Of a stretch of 64,000 nt of DNA, positions 35,524 through 43,955 are shown piece after piece. The translations under genes were made by a program, and so were the position numbers. The notes beneath the pieces are model-generated. The model had not been told where the DNA came from. It saw nothing but the letters and a program-made list of their open reading frames with translations, and ran no database searches. Origin of the DNA: Raineya sp. (GTDB taxonomy: Bacteria; Bacteroidota; Bacteroidia; Cytophagales; Thermonemataceae); the NCBI GenBank assembly GCA_025454915.1, contig JALONN010000015.1, positions 1 through 64,000 of the forward strand. The letters run 5' to 3'. Each line of letters begins with the position of its first letter. Within the stretch, counting starts at the first letter, position 1.

Positions 35524-36306
35524 ATGAAAAAAATCGCTTTACTTTTTTTGATGCTTTGCCAAAGTATGTTATTTGCTCAAAGCAATTTTGTGGGTATTAT
35601 TGAGTACGAAGCCACTATTCGTATAAGTAGAGAAGTTGTTGAAGCTAATCCCAATGCTCCAGATGTATTCAACTTTGTACAAAAACTGCATGTAAATGGA
35701 AATAATGGAAAAGTTGAAACTGTAATCAATTTTGGAGGACAAAGAGCTAATACTACAAATCCTCAACAAACAAATCGTTTTAGAAGATTTATTCCTGAAA
35801 TCTTTTGGGATTTTACTGGTAAAAAAACTGCAACAGTAATGTCCTTGCCAAAAGACTCCGTAAATATGGATAAATATATGATTGAAAAAGATTTTAAGAT
35901 TAATACAGATTTAAAAGAAGATAAAAAGACTAAAAAAATCTTAGGATATAATTGCAAAAAAGCAACACTGAAAACTGCTGATGATACCTTTACTATTTGG
36001 TACACAACAGAATTAGGCTTTACTTTTTCGCCTATGGGAGGAACAGCCATGATGCGTATGGGAGGAGGAAGAGGAGGTGCCAACGCTCCCAATATACCTT
36101 CAATTTTAATTGATGGAGCTGTTATTTTAGCTGTAGAAGGTACAGATGTTGGCTTTGAGGCTAAAAAAATAGACAAAACGGATGTTCCTTTAGATAGTGT
36201 GAAAATACCAACAGATGCTCAAAAAGTTACTCAAGAAGAGTTTCAGGAAATAGCTAAACAACGCAGAGGAAATATGCAACGAATGATGGGTGGGGGTAGA
36301 AACTAA
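35524..36306 (+). CDS. GLPGLI family protein
   Basis: The 260-residue secreted protein (signal peptide ending LFAQS) has the beta-rich layout of the GLPGLI family: FVGIIEYEATI at the mature N-terminus, the ILGYNCKKATLK segment and TIWYTTEL. The normal GLPGLI motif region reads GANAPNIPSILID here. A Met/Gly/Arg-rich insert (MMRMGGGRGG) and tail (MQRMMGGGR) are unusual. The TonB-receptor-like gene 37 bp downstream is the usual neighbour of this family, whose function is unknown. Confidence 0.85.
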   Translation: MKKIALLFLMLCQSMLFAQSNFVGIIEYEATIRISREVVEANPNAPDVFNFVQKLHVNGNNGKVETVINFGGQRANTTNPQQTNRFRRFIPEIFWDFTGKKTATVMSLPKDSVNMDKYMIEKDFKINTDLKEDKKTKKILGYNCKKATLKTADDTFTIWYTTELGFTFSPMGGTAMMRMGGGRGGANAPNIPSILIDGAVILAVEGTDVGFEAKKIDKTDVPLDSVKIPTDAQKVTQEEFQEIAKQRRGNMQRMMGGGRN

Positions 36307-36343
36307 AAAATAAATTAAAATGTAACATATAAAACAACCAGCT

Positions 36344-39142
36344 ATGATAAAGCACCTTTTTTATATTATATTATTTTATTTGATAATAACACCTGCTTTT
36401 GCTCAAATAAAAGGCTCTGTAAAAGGAAGAGTGGTAGATGGAAAAGATAAAATTTTCGTACCAGGAGCAACTATTAGTATTCAAAAATTACCAGATTCTA
36501 CTATAATTGGATTTACGATGAGTGATGATCAAGGTAATTTTGAATATAAAGGAATGAACGAGGGCTCATATAGAGTACTCGTAAAAATGATAGGTTCTAA
36601 TATTCTTAAAAAAAACTTTACCATTAATGCCCAAAGCCCTGATGTATTTCTCGGAAATTTGGAATTAGAGCCTGAAAATATAGAAGGTATAGTTGTAAAA
36701 GGTGAAGTTGCCCCAGTAGAAATCAAACAAGATACTGTTGAGTTTAATGCTGGTGCTTTTAAAACCAAACCCAATGCGACTACAGAGGATTTACTTAAAA
36801 AACTTCCAGGTGTTGAAGTTTCTAAAGATGGAACAGTAAAAGCTCAGGGAGAGCAAGTTAGAAAGGTTTTGGTTGATGGAAAACCTTTTTTTGGAGATGA
36901 CCCTAAAGCTGCAACCAAAAATCTTCCTGCAAACATGATTGAAAAAGTTCAGCTGATAGACCAAATGTCTGACCAGTCTCAGTTTACAGGTGTTGATGAT
37001 GGTAATCGTGAAAAAGTTATCAATATCACAACCAAAAAAGATATGAAAAAAGGGACTTTTGGTAGAGCAATGGCAGGAGCAGGAACGGACGAACGTTATG
37101 AAGGAAACCTTACACTCAATCGTTTTAATGACAACCAACAAATCTCTTTGATAGCCTCTGCAAATAATATTAATAGTCAGAATTTTACGCTTGGGAATTC
37201 ATTTGGAGGTCAAAATTTTGGTGGTGGTAATACAAGAATAGGTGGAGGGAATATACAGCGGTTAGCAAGTGCTTTTGGGGCATCCAATACCAATAACAAC
37301 AATGGTATCACTACAGTTTGGTCTGCAGGATTAAACTTTAATGATGAGTTTGGTAAAAATGCAAAGTGGAAGGTAAATGGTAATTATTTTTTCAATAATA
37401 GTGCTTTGGATGTTGTTCAAAATACTAAAAGACAAACTATTTTTCCTGATAGTACCTTTTTTACATTTCAAGATAATGACAATACCACCAAAACAAATAA
37501 TCACAGATTGAACATGAGAATTGACTATCAGATAGATAGTTTAAACTCTTTACGAATTGTACCTAATATTTCCATTACGCAAACAGACTATAATAATTTG
37601 AGTATAAGCAGAACTGTTACAGATGAGTTAGCCCCTATTAATAATTCTAATACTAAAAATTTGAGTGATAATGCTCAAATTACATACAGTAATTTATTGT
37701 TGTATAGACATAAGTTTAGAAAAAGAGGACGTACCTTTTCTGCAAACTTAACAGTAAGTGGTTCTACACAAAATAATAAAGATTTCAATGATGCATTAAA
37801 TCTATTTAGTGTTGGATCTACACCCAGAGATTCTATTCGCCAACAAACCAAACAGGACAATAACAGCATGACTTTCAGAGGAGGACTTTCCTATACAGAA
37901 CCCTTATCACGAAAGCATTCTTTGGAGTTTAATTATGAAGGAACTAATAGTCGAAATTTAACAGATAGAAGAGTATTTAACTTTGATGAAGTTTCTCAAG
38001 ATTATACAGGGTTAGACACACGATTTACTAATGATTTTGATAATAAGTTTTTCTCTAATCGTTTAGGACTAAATTTTGTTACCACAAAGCTCAAATATAA
38101 CTATACTTTGGGTTTTGCTGCTCAGTATGCCACACAAGACAATTTAGATTTAACCAGAAATTCTAAATTTAGCAGAGAATTTGTGAATTTATTTCCTAAT
38201 GCACAGTTTAGATATAATTTTGGAAAAAATAGACGTTTGCGTATTGACTATAGAGGAAGCACCAATCAGCCTTCATCTACTCAGTTACAACCTGTATTCG
38301 ATAATACCAACCCTCTGAATATAACACAAGGTAATCCAGATTTGAAACAGGAAGTTGTCAATACAATTCGAGCTAACTTTGTTTCATTTAATATAAACAA
38401 ATTTAGTAGTTTCTTTGCATTTGCTAGTGTATCCAATACAGCTAATAAAATAGTCAATACTACTACTGTTACGCCAATTGGAGCTCAAATTAATAGTTAT
38501 CAAAATACAGATGGAGTTTGGAATGCCTTGGCATTTGCTGGTGTTGGTTTGCCATTAAAGGGTAATTCACTAGTTTTAAGCTTGAATACAAATTTGGCTT
38601 GGAATAAAAACAAGAGTTTTATCAATAATGCAGAAAATACCTCAAGTACATATCTTGTAGGACAAGGGGCAAAAATTGTTTGGAACTACAAAGAAAAGTT
38701 AGATTTTAATTTATCAGGCAATATCAATTATAACATGACAGAGTACTCTCTACAACCCCAAAATAATGTAAATTATTTTACAAATACACTGATAGCTGAT
38801 ATAACTTATACTTTTCCAAATGGGTTAATTTTAGGAACAGAAGTTGACCATTTTGTAAACTCTGGTTTAGCAGACGGATTTAACCAAAATTATACTATTT
38901 GGAATGCTAGTATAGCAAAACAGGTTTTTAAAGATAAGAGAGGCGAAATAAAATTAAGAGTATATGATGGATTGAAACAGAATGTAGGAATTTCAAGAAC
39001 AGTTTCTGAAACATCAATACAAGACGTTTCAAATGTTGTTTTACAACGTTATTTTATGCTATCATTTACTTATAATATCAATCGTTTGGCAGCTCAAAGA
39101 CAAGAACAACAACGGATGGATAGAATGATGAATGGAAGATAA
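36344..39142 (+). CDS. TonB-dependent receptor-like outer membrane protein (OMP_b-brl_3)
   Basis: The 932-residue protein has a signal peptide (to FAQ), a carboxypeptidase-regulatory-like domain (about 25-110, GRVVDGKDKIFVPGATISI), a plug-like domain (about 120-235, LLKKLPGVEVSKDGTVKAQG, VDGKPFFGDDP, LPANMIEKVQLID) and a long beta-barrel of the outer-membrane beta-barrel family 3. The C-terminus carries a basic RQEQQRMDRMMNGR tail instead of the aromatic end of classic TonB receptors. Its substrate is unknown. It pairs with the GLPGLI gene, and the similar Met/Gly/Arg tails of both proteins are notable. Confidence 0.88.
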   Translation: MIKHLFYIILFYLIITPAFAQIKGSVKGRVVDGKDKIFVPGATISIQKLPDSTIIGFTMSDDQGNFEYKGMNEGSYRVLVKMIGSNILKKNFTINAQSPDVFLGNLELEPENIEGIVVKGEVAPVEIKQDTVEFNAGAFKTKPNATTEDLLKKLPGVEVSKDGTVKAQGEQVRKVLVDGKPFFGDDPKAATKNLPANMIEKVQLIDQMSDQSQFTGVDDGNREKVINITTKKDMKKGTFGRAMAGAGTDERYEGNLTLNRFNDNQQISLIASANNINSQNFTLGNSFGGQNFGGGNTRIGGGNIQRLASAFGASNTNNNNGITTVWSAGLNFNDEFGKNAKWKVNGNYFFNNSALDVVQNTKRQTIFPDSTFFTFQDNDNTTKTNNHRLNMRIDYQIDSLNSLRIVPNISITQTDYNNLSISRTVTDELAPINNSNTKNLSDNAQITYSNLLLYRHKFRKRGRTFSANLTVSGSTQNNKDFNDALNLFSVGSTPRDSIRQQTKQDNNSMTFRGGLSYTEPLSRKHSLEFNYEGTNSRNLTDRRVFNFDEVSQDYTGLDTRFTNDFDNKFFSNRLGLNFVTTKLKYNYTLGFAAQYATQDNLDLTRNSKFSREFVNLFPNAQFRYNFGKNRRLRIDYRGSTNQPSSTQLQPVFDNTNPLNITQGNPDLKQEVVNTIRANFVSFNINKFSSFFAFASVSNTANKIVNTTTVTPIGAQINSYQNTDGVWNALAFAGVGLPLKGNSLVLSLNTNLAWNKNKSFINNAENTSSTYLVGQGAKIVWNYKEKLDFNLSGNINYNMTEYSLQPQNNVNYFTNTLIADITYTFPNGLILGTEVDHFVNSGLADGFNQNYTIWNASIAKQVFKDKRGEIKLRVYDGLKQNVGISRTVSETSIQDVSNVVLQRYFMLSFTYNINRLAAQRQEQQRMDRMMNGR

Positions 39143-39147
39143 AGAAT

Positions 39148-39175
39148 AAAAAAGGGCTTTTAAAAGCCCTTTTTT
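39148..39175. terminator. Bidirectional intrinsic terminator
   Basis: AAAAAAGGGCTTTT is followed directly by its inverted repeat AAAAGCCCTTTTTT. It serves the plus-strand receptor gene and overlaps the stop codon of the minus-strand desaturase gene. Confidence 0.88.
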
Positions 39176-40325
39176 ATTCTATTTTATGCCAAATAAAAGA
39201 TTGAGAAAAAGCTAAATATCTGCCTGTTACCTTTGCCATAGAAGCATTGAGAAGCGTAATATTACCTTTTGCATAGATTTTCATACGAGGCAGAAATATA
39301 TCTCCACAACACCATTTATTAATGCTTTTTTGTTCAAAATTCTTTAAAATAATCAATTTTTTGCCTTCTAATTTTTTGTCTTCATTTGGGTTGCCAGCTT
39401 TAATAACCCTGCCTATATATTTGCCTTCTTCTTTGTAAATCTGAACTACTGCACCTGTTGCCTTATCTATCCATTTGCCTTCAATTTGTGAAATGCAAAT
39501 GCTTGGAATAAGCAATAATAAAATAATGGCAGCTTTGGAACTATATTGGTTTTGAGTTTTTTGAGGAAAACGTTTTTCCTGAATTTCATCATAAACTTGT
39601 TCGTAGTTAGGGATTTCCGTTTTCATAATCCTATCCCAAAATCTGAAATACAAACTATAATTTCCTTTAAATTTACTATGATGCATATTGTGGTAAACAG
39701 CAGTATTCATAATCTTAAATAAGAACGAATTTCTAAACCATTTTGGAGCAATTTCATAGCCCAAATGTCCATAAACATTGATAAGAAAAGAACTAAAGGC
39801 AAAAACAAAAAGTGTTACTCGATGCATAGGTAATATACAAGCTAAAATAACTAGTACAAAAGCCTCTGCAAAGGCTTCGGTGATGTTGAATGAATAAGAT
39901 GCCCAAGGAGAAGGATTGGTTGATTTGTGATGAATTAAATGGGTAATCTTAAATAGTTTGGGATGGTGAAAAGTTCTGTGCATCCAATAAAAATAGGTGT
40001 CATGAATGACAAAAGCAATTAGTAAACTAACAGGAATCCACCAAAAACTATATTTTTCAATATCAGAGTAAATAAGCGTATAGTTTTTAAAAGGGCTAAA
40101 AGAAACAAATGCTCCAACCAAAGCAAAAGCAATACTAGAAATGATAGAATGCTTTATTTCTGAATGGATTTGTTCGGTTGAAGCATTTTTGCTCTGAATC
40201 TTATTAGGAGCATATTTTTTAGGAAAAAGTTTATAAAAATAGACAAACGGAATGCTAATGAATACAAAGTATCTTGCAATCAGGAAGATTGTAGCTATTC
40301 CTAGAATGGTGAAAAAAGTTTCCAT
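39174..40325 (-). CDS. Sterol desaturase/fatty acid hydroxylase family protein fused to a C-terminal DUF2147 domain
   Basis: The 383-residue protein has about four transmembrane helices and the di-iron histidine boxes of the FA_hydroxylase family: HDTYFYWMH, HRTFHH, HLIHH and HNMHH (about 110-225). After residue 265 the frame continues through a hydrophobic segment that looks like a signal peptide (AAIILLLLIPSICISQ) into a DUF2147 domain (GKWIDKATGAVVQIYKEEG, GRVIKAG, ending in a beta-sandwich). DUF2147 proteins are normally separate secreted proteins. The frame between the two parts has no stop, so this is either a genuine fusion or an assembly error. The hydroxylase acts on a membrane lipid or carotenoid; the exact substrate is unknown. 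Confidence 0.85.
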   Translation of the reverse strand: METFFTILGIATIFLIARYFVFISIPFVYFYKLFPKKYAPNKIQSKNASTEQIHSEIKHSIISSIAFALVGAFVSFSPFKNYTLIYSDIEKYSFWWIPVSLLIAFVIHDTYFYWMHRTFHHPKLFKITHLIHHKSTNPSPWASYSFNITEAFAEAFVLVILACILPMHRVTLFVFAFSSFLINVYGHLGYEIAPKWFRNSFLFKIMNTAVYHNMHHSKFKGNYSLYFRFWDRIMKTEIPNYEQVYDEIQEKRFPQKTQNQYSSKAAIILLLLIPSICISQIEGKWIDKATGAVVQIYKEEGKYIGRVIKAGNPNEDKKLEGKKLIILKNFEQKSINKWCCGDIFLPRMKIYAKGNITLLNASMAKVTGRYLAFSQSFIWHKIE

Positions 40326-40351
40326 ATCTTTTTTATTTAAAGGTTGAAGAA

Positions 40352-40376
40352 ACCTTCCTGAAATACTCAGGAAGGT
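40352..40376 (-). terminator. Hairpin, possible terminator after the lipoprotein gene
   Basis: ACCTTCCTGA and TCAGGAAGGT form a 10-bp stem with a 5-nt loop between the lipoprotein gene and the desaturase gene on the minus strand. The U-run after it is short, so partial termination is likelier. Confidence 0.6.
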
Positions 40377-40387
40377 ATTTTACATGA

Positions 40388-41107
40388 TTACAATTGAATA
40401 GTGAAACTATTTCCATTAGCAAAAGTGAGTGTAGCACTTTGACTGCCTAAAAATGTGATAGTTCCACTGTATGCATAGTTCGTTCCATTGATTGTTTTAC
40501 CTGTAAGATTAAAAGATGCATTACCTGATTGAATTCTGTAAGGAGAGGTTTTATTGATATTGATATTGGAATAAGTAATCTCCAGTTTACTTGTAAACTG
40601 TGACATATTTCGAACCTTCGAAGTTTGTGTTCCATTTCTGATGGTGCTACCATTGGCAATATAATTAGTGCCTGTAAGTAGATTGGTAACAGCTATATTT
40701 GTTGTACTGTTATCATCAGATTTCATACGCAGGGTTTCGTATTTGCCACTTGTAGTTAAATTAAAATTGATAGTATTAGGTATGGCTTGTGTACAAACTA
40801 CTGCCCAATTCCAATTAAATTGATAATTATAAGAAATGTTTGTACCTGTAAAAGATTTGGTGATAACTGAATCTTTTGAAAAACCACAATACGAATTACT
40901 TGAATAAGTTGCTGAAGTTTTTGCTGTTTGCTCAAAATCGGATGTTTGTCCTGCAACATCAGTGTCTAAGGCATTGCTTACAATATCAACAGCTTCTTCT
41001 TGAGTGGGTATGGTATCAGTATTTTCTTCTTTTTTACAAGATGAAAATAGAGTAAGAGAGGTGATTAATAAAGTTGCAAAAGCTGAATTTAAAAATGTCT
41101 TTTTCAT
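40388..41107 (-). CDS. Hypothetical lipoprotein
   Basis: The 239-residue protein has a type II signal peptide with a lipobox-like F-S-S-C (C24), followed by KKEENTDTIPTQEEAVDIVS. The rest is beta-rich and polar, with a NWAVVCTQAIPN segment. I do not recognise a family. It is divergent from the second LytS/LytTR pair and shares with it an intergenic region holding two mirrored pairs of 21-bp-spaced repeats, so it is a likely target of that system. Confidence 0.8.
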   Translation of the reverse strand: MKKTFLNSAFATLLITSLTLFSSCKKEENTDTIPTQEEAVDIVSNALDTDVAGQTSDFEQTAKTSATYSSNSYCGFSKDSVITKSFTGTNISYNYQFNWNWAVVCTQAIPNTINFNLTTSGKYETLRMKSDDNSTTNIAVTNLLTGTNYIANGSTIRNGTQTSKVRNMSQFTSKLEITYSNININKTSPYRIQSGNASFNLTGKTINGTNYAYSGTITFLGSQSATLTFANGNSFTIQL

Positions 41108-41174
41108 GGTTGTAAATGATTTGGGTGAATGATTGAATCAAAGTACGCCCAAAAAAATCAGGTTAAGAATATTA

Positions 41175-41207
41175 TTCAACCTACTGACACAATCTTTCAA
41201 CCAACTG
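41175..41207 (-). promoter_or_regulatory. LytTR-type operator, leftward pair
   Basis: TTCAACCTACTG (41175-41186) and TTCAACCAACTG (41196-41207) are direct repeats with a 21-bp period, reading CAGTTGGTTGAA on the minus strand. They lie 70-100 bp before the lipoprotein ATG. Confidence 0.65.
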
Positions 41208-41226
41208 TAAATAATCTAAAAAAATA

Positions 41227-41259
41227 GACTTTGTTGAAAAGAAATAGCAGTTGGTTGAA
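41227..41259 (+). promoter_or_regulatory. LytTR-type operator, rightward pair
   Basis: GACTTTGTTGAA (41227-41238) and CAGTTGGTTGAA (41248-41259) repeat with a 21-bp period in the opposite orientation to the leftward pair. The second is an exact inverted copy of the element at 41196. They lie about 55-85 bp before the LytS gene. Confidence 0.62.
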
Positions 41260-41312
41260 AAAACGTAAGAGGTATAAGACATTCCTATTATATTTATAGA
41301 AAACTAACATCT

Positions 41313-42314
41313 ATGACTACTCGAAATTTTGTTGTCTCGTTACATGTTTTGGGATGGATATTTTTAGTAACCATTCCTATTGCTTTTTTTACAAGTTATT
41401 ACGGATGGGAAAATGGCTTATTGATGGCACTAGTACATACTTTATTTAATATCATAGGCTTTTATACCAATACGTGGGCAGCTAGGAGACTTATTCCTAA
41501 AAAGAAATATGTATCATATATTATTTCATTTTTTACAATTGTAGCTATCTTGATAAGTATCAGATATATATTCAATAAAAACTTTCCTATACCTGAAGTT
41601 CCTATTTTGGTTTTAAATAATAGAATTGTGGTAGTTTCAGTATTTACGATTATTACACTGATGGGTTTAAGTTTGTTTTTGGAGTTATTAAGGCAGAAAA
41701 TTATAACAGAAAGAAAGTATATTAAAATTATTCAGGAACAAAATCAGGCAGAAATACAATTCTTAAAAGCTCAAATAAACCCTCATTTCCTATTTAATAC
41801 CCTCAATAATATTTATTCGCTGACAGTAGCCAAGTCTGATTTAGCACCAAAAATGATTCTGTTACTTTCAGATTTGTTGAGATATGTGATTTATGAAAGT
41901 TCGCAGGAAAAAGTTGTTTTACAGAAAGAAATCCAAAATATAGAAAAATTTATAGAATTATTTCAATTACGCCAAGAAAATCCATTACACATAAAGATAG
42001 AAATACACGGAAAAATTCAGGAACAGCAAATTCTTCCTATGGTGCTTATTCCAATAGTAGAAAACTGTTTCAAACACAGTGATATAGAAATCAATGAAAA
42101 AGGGTATATTCGGATAAATATTGATATACTTGCCGATAAGCTGGTTTGTAAAACAACTAATACTTTTGTAGAAAATAAACAGAAAGACAAAACAGGTGGA
42201 GTAGGGCTTGTAAATATCAAAAAAAGATTAACACTCCATTATCAACAAAATGCAATATTTAGAACTTCTGTACACGAAAATATATTTGAAACATACCTTC
42301 AGTTACCTTTGTAA
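41313..42314 (+). CDS. Sensor histidine kinase, LytS/YehU-like
   Basis: The 333-residue protein has about four transmembrane helices (to about 120), a coiled linker and a His_kinase domain with INPHFLFNTLNNIYSL (phospho-His), an N-box PIVENCFKHSDI and a TGGVGLVNIKKRL G-box. As with the first LytS protein, no separate sensor domain is visible. The response regulator starts 3 bp downstream. Confidence 0.93.
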   Translation: MTTRNFVVSLHVLGWIFLVTIPIAFFTSYYGWENGLLMALVHTLFNIIGFYTNTWAARRLIPKKKYVSYIISFFTIVAILISIRYIFNKNFPIPEVPILVLNNRIVVVSVFTIITLMGLSLFLELLRQKIITERKYIKIIQEQNQAEIQFLKAQINPHFLFNTLNNIYSLTVAKSDLAPKMILLLSDLLRYVIYESSQEKVVLQKEIQNIEKFIELFQLRQENPLHIKIEIHGKIQEQQILPMVLIPIVENCFKHSDIEINEKGYIRINIDILADKLVCKTTNTFVENKQKDKTGGVGLVNIKKRLTLHYQQNAIFRTSVHENIFETYLQLPL

Positions 42315-42317
42315 AAT

Positions 42318-43022
42318 ATGTCTGTAAAAGTTTTATTGGTTGATGATGAGTATTTAGCTCTAAATTTGATGGAAGAATACATCAAACAGTTAGAGGATTT
42401 TATTATTGTAGATAAAGTAAAGCAGCCCTTAAAAGCTATCGAAATACTCCAAAATCAAGAAATTGATATTTTGTTTTTAGATATACAGATGCCTCTTCTG
42501 AGTGGAACGAATTTATTGAAAGTAATAAAAAATCCCCCATTAACTATTTTTACAACAGCATATACAGAGTTTGCGGTAGAGGCTTTTGAGCTAAATGCCG
42601 TAGATTATTTAGTCAAACCTTTTTCTTTTGAAAGGTTTTTACAAAGTATTCAAAAAGCGAAGAAATTATTAGAAACTAGTAAGAAAGAAATAATACTACC
42701 CGAAACAGAAAAAAAAGATTATATCAGCGTAAAAGTAGATGGTAAAATAAGAAAAATCTATTTTGATGATATTTTGTTTGTAGAGGGACTGAAAGAATAT
42801 GTAAAAATAATATGTAGTTCTGGGGTATATGTGACGCTGGAACGCATGAAAAACATGGAAGAGACTTTACCTCAAAGCGAGTTTGTAAGAGTTCATAAAT
42901 CTTATATTGTTTCTAAAAAAAGTGCTTTAGTACTCAATGGAAATATGCTTGAGTTTGAAAAATATCAAATTCCCATCTCAAGAGAAAGACGAGAAGAGAT
43001 TATTAAGGGACTTTTTGATTGA
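42318..43022 (+). CDS. Response regulator, receiver + LytTR domain
   Basis: The 234-residue protein has a receiver domain (VDDEYLALNLM, phospho-Asp in DILFLDIQMP, FTTAYTEFAVEAFELNAVDY, LVKPF) and a LytTR domain (about 130-234, DDILFVEGLKEYVKI, FVRVHKSYIVSK). It is the output of the adjacent kinase. Its likely operators are the mirrored 21-bp repeats at 41175-41259; their sequence differs from those before the first system, consistent with separate specificities. Its 3' end carries a candidate promoter for gldF. Confidence 0.94.
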   Translation: MSVKVLLVDDEYLALNLMEEYIKQLEDFIIVDKVKQPLKAIEILQNQEIDILFLDIQMPLLSGTNLLKVIKNPPLTIFTTAYTEFAVEAFELNAVDYLVKPFSFERFLQSIQKAKKLLETSKKEIILPETEKKDYISVKVDGKIRKIYFDDILFVEGLKEYVKIICSSGVYVTLERMKNMEETLPQSEFVRVHKSYIVSKKSALVLNGNMLEFEKYQIPISRERREEIIKGLFD

Positions 43023-43045
43023 TGTTTTAATACAAAATAACTTTG
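43014..43045 (+). promoter_or_regulatory. Promoter P1 upstream of gldF-carA
   Basis: TTTG (43014-43017), a 20-bp spacer and TAACTTTG (43038-43045) fit the Bacteroidota consensus. The -33 element lies in the last codons of the LytTR gene. Confidence 0.65.
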
Positions 43046-43094
43046 AAATAAAAAGTTTATTTGAAAGAATAAAAAAATTATATTGACAAGTCTT

Positions 43095-43124
43095 TTTGTA
43101 AAAGTAAAAAATATCATAGTTTTG
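43095..43124 (+). promoter_or_regulatory. Promoter P2 upstream of gldF-carA
   Basis: TTTG (43095-43098), an 18-bp spacer and TAGTTTTG (43117-43124) fit TTTG-N17-23-TAnnTTTG, 33 bp before the gldF ATG. Confidence 0.75.
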
Positions 43125-43157
43125 CGGAGCATTTCAATCTGCTAATTCTGCCTTTAC

Positions 43158-43925
43158 ATGTTGGTTATTTTACAAAAAGAAATACGCTCTTTTTTTAGCT
43201 CACTCATAGCTTATATAGTTGTTGGTGCATTCCTGATAGCTATGGGGATGATGGTTTGGGTTTTAGATATTGGAGGGCTGACCATTTTAAATTATGGTTA
43301 TGCCGATTTGAATAAATTTTTCATGGTTTCTCCTTTTATTTTCATGTTTTTGATACCTGCTATTACTATGCGAAGTTTTGCAGAAGAAAAGAAAACAGGA
43401 ACGATAGAATTGCTTTTCACAAGACCTCTAACAGACTGGAATATTATTTTAGGAAAATACTTTGCTGCATGTATTCTCCTTCTGTTTGCATTACTTCCTA
43501 CATTTATTTATTTCTACTCTGTTTACGACCTTTCAATGGTTGAAATTAAAGATAAAAATGGCTTAGTTGTACTGAAAACTACCATGGATGTGGCAGGTAT
43601 AGCAGGCTCTTACATCGGGCTTTTATTGTTAGGAATGACTTTTACAGCCATTGGGATATTTTCATCTTCAATTACCAAAGATCAGATTGTGGCATTTGTG
43701 CTGGCTGTATTTTTATGTTTTGTGTTGTATTTTGGTTTTGAAGGACTTTCCAGATTAGATGAAACAGCCGATTGGGCTTATTTTGTGAAGCAAATAGGTA
43801 TAGACTTTCATTATACAGCACTTAGTAAAGGCTTAATAGACTCTAGAAATATTATTTATTTTGCAAGTGCAATTACTCTCATGCTTTTTTCTACAAAAAT
43901 AGTTTTGGAGAGTCGGAAGTGGTAA
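43158..43925 (+). CDS. gldF: Gliding motility-associated ABC transporter permease GldF
   Basis: The 255-residue protein has six hydrophobic helices of the ABC-2 permease type. The start (ILQKEIRSFFSSLIAYIVVG), PFIFMFLIPAITMRSFAEEK and KKTGTIELLFTRPLTDWNII are characteristic of GldF. With GldA and GldG it forms an ABC transporter needed for gliding in Flavobacterium. Here the next gene is carA rather than gldG, so the complex must be completed from elsewhere. Two promoter-like elements precede it. Confidence 0.88.
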   Translation: MLVILQKEIRSFFSSLIAYIVVGAFLIAMGMMVWVLDIGGLTILNYGYADLNKFFMVSPFIFMFLIPAITMRSFAEEKKTGTIELLFTRPLTDWNIILGKYFAACILLLFALLPTFIYFYSVYDLSMVEIKDKNGLVVLKTTMDVAGIAGSYIGLLLLGMTFTAIGIFSSSITKDQIVAFVLAVFLCFVLYFGFEGLSRLDETADWAYFVKQIGIDFHYTALSKGLIDSRNIIYFASAITLMLFSTKIVLESRKW

Positions 43926-43955
43926 AATGTTCAATATATCCATAAAAATAATGTT

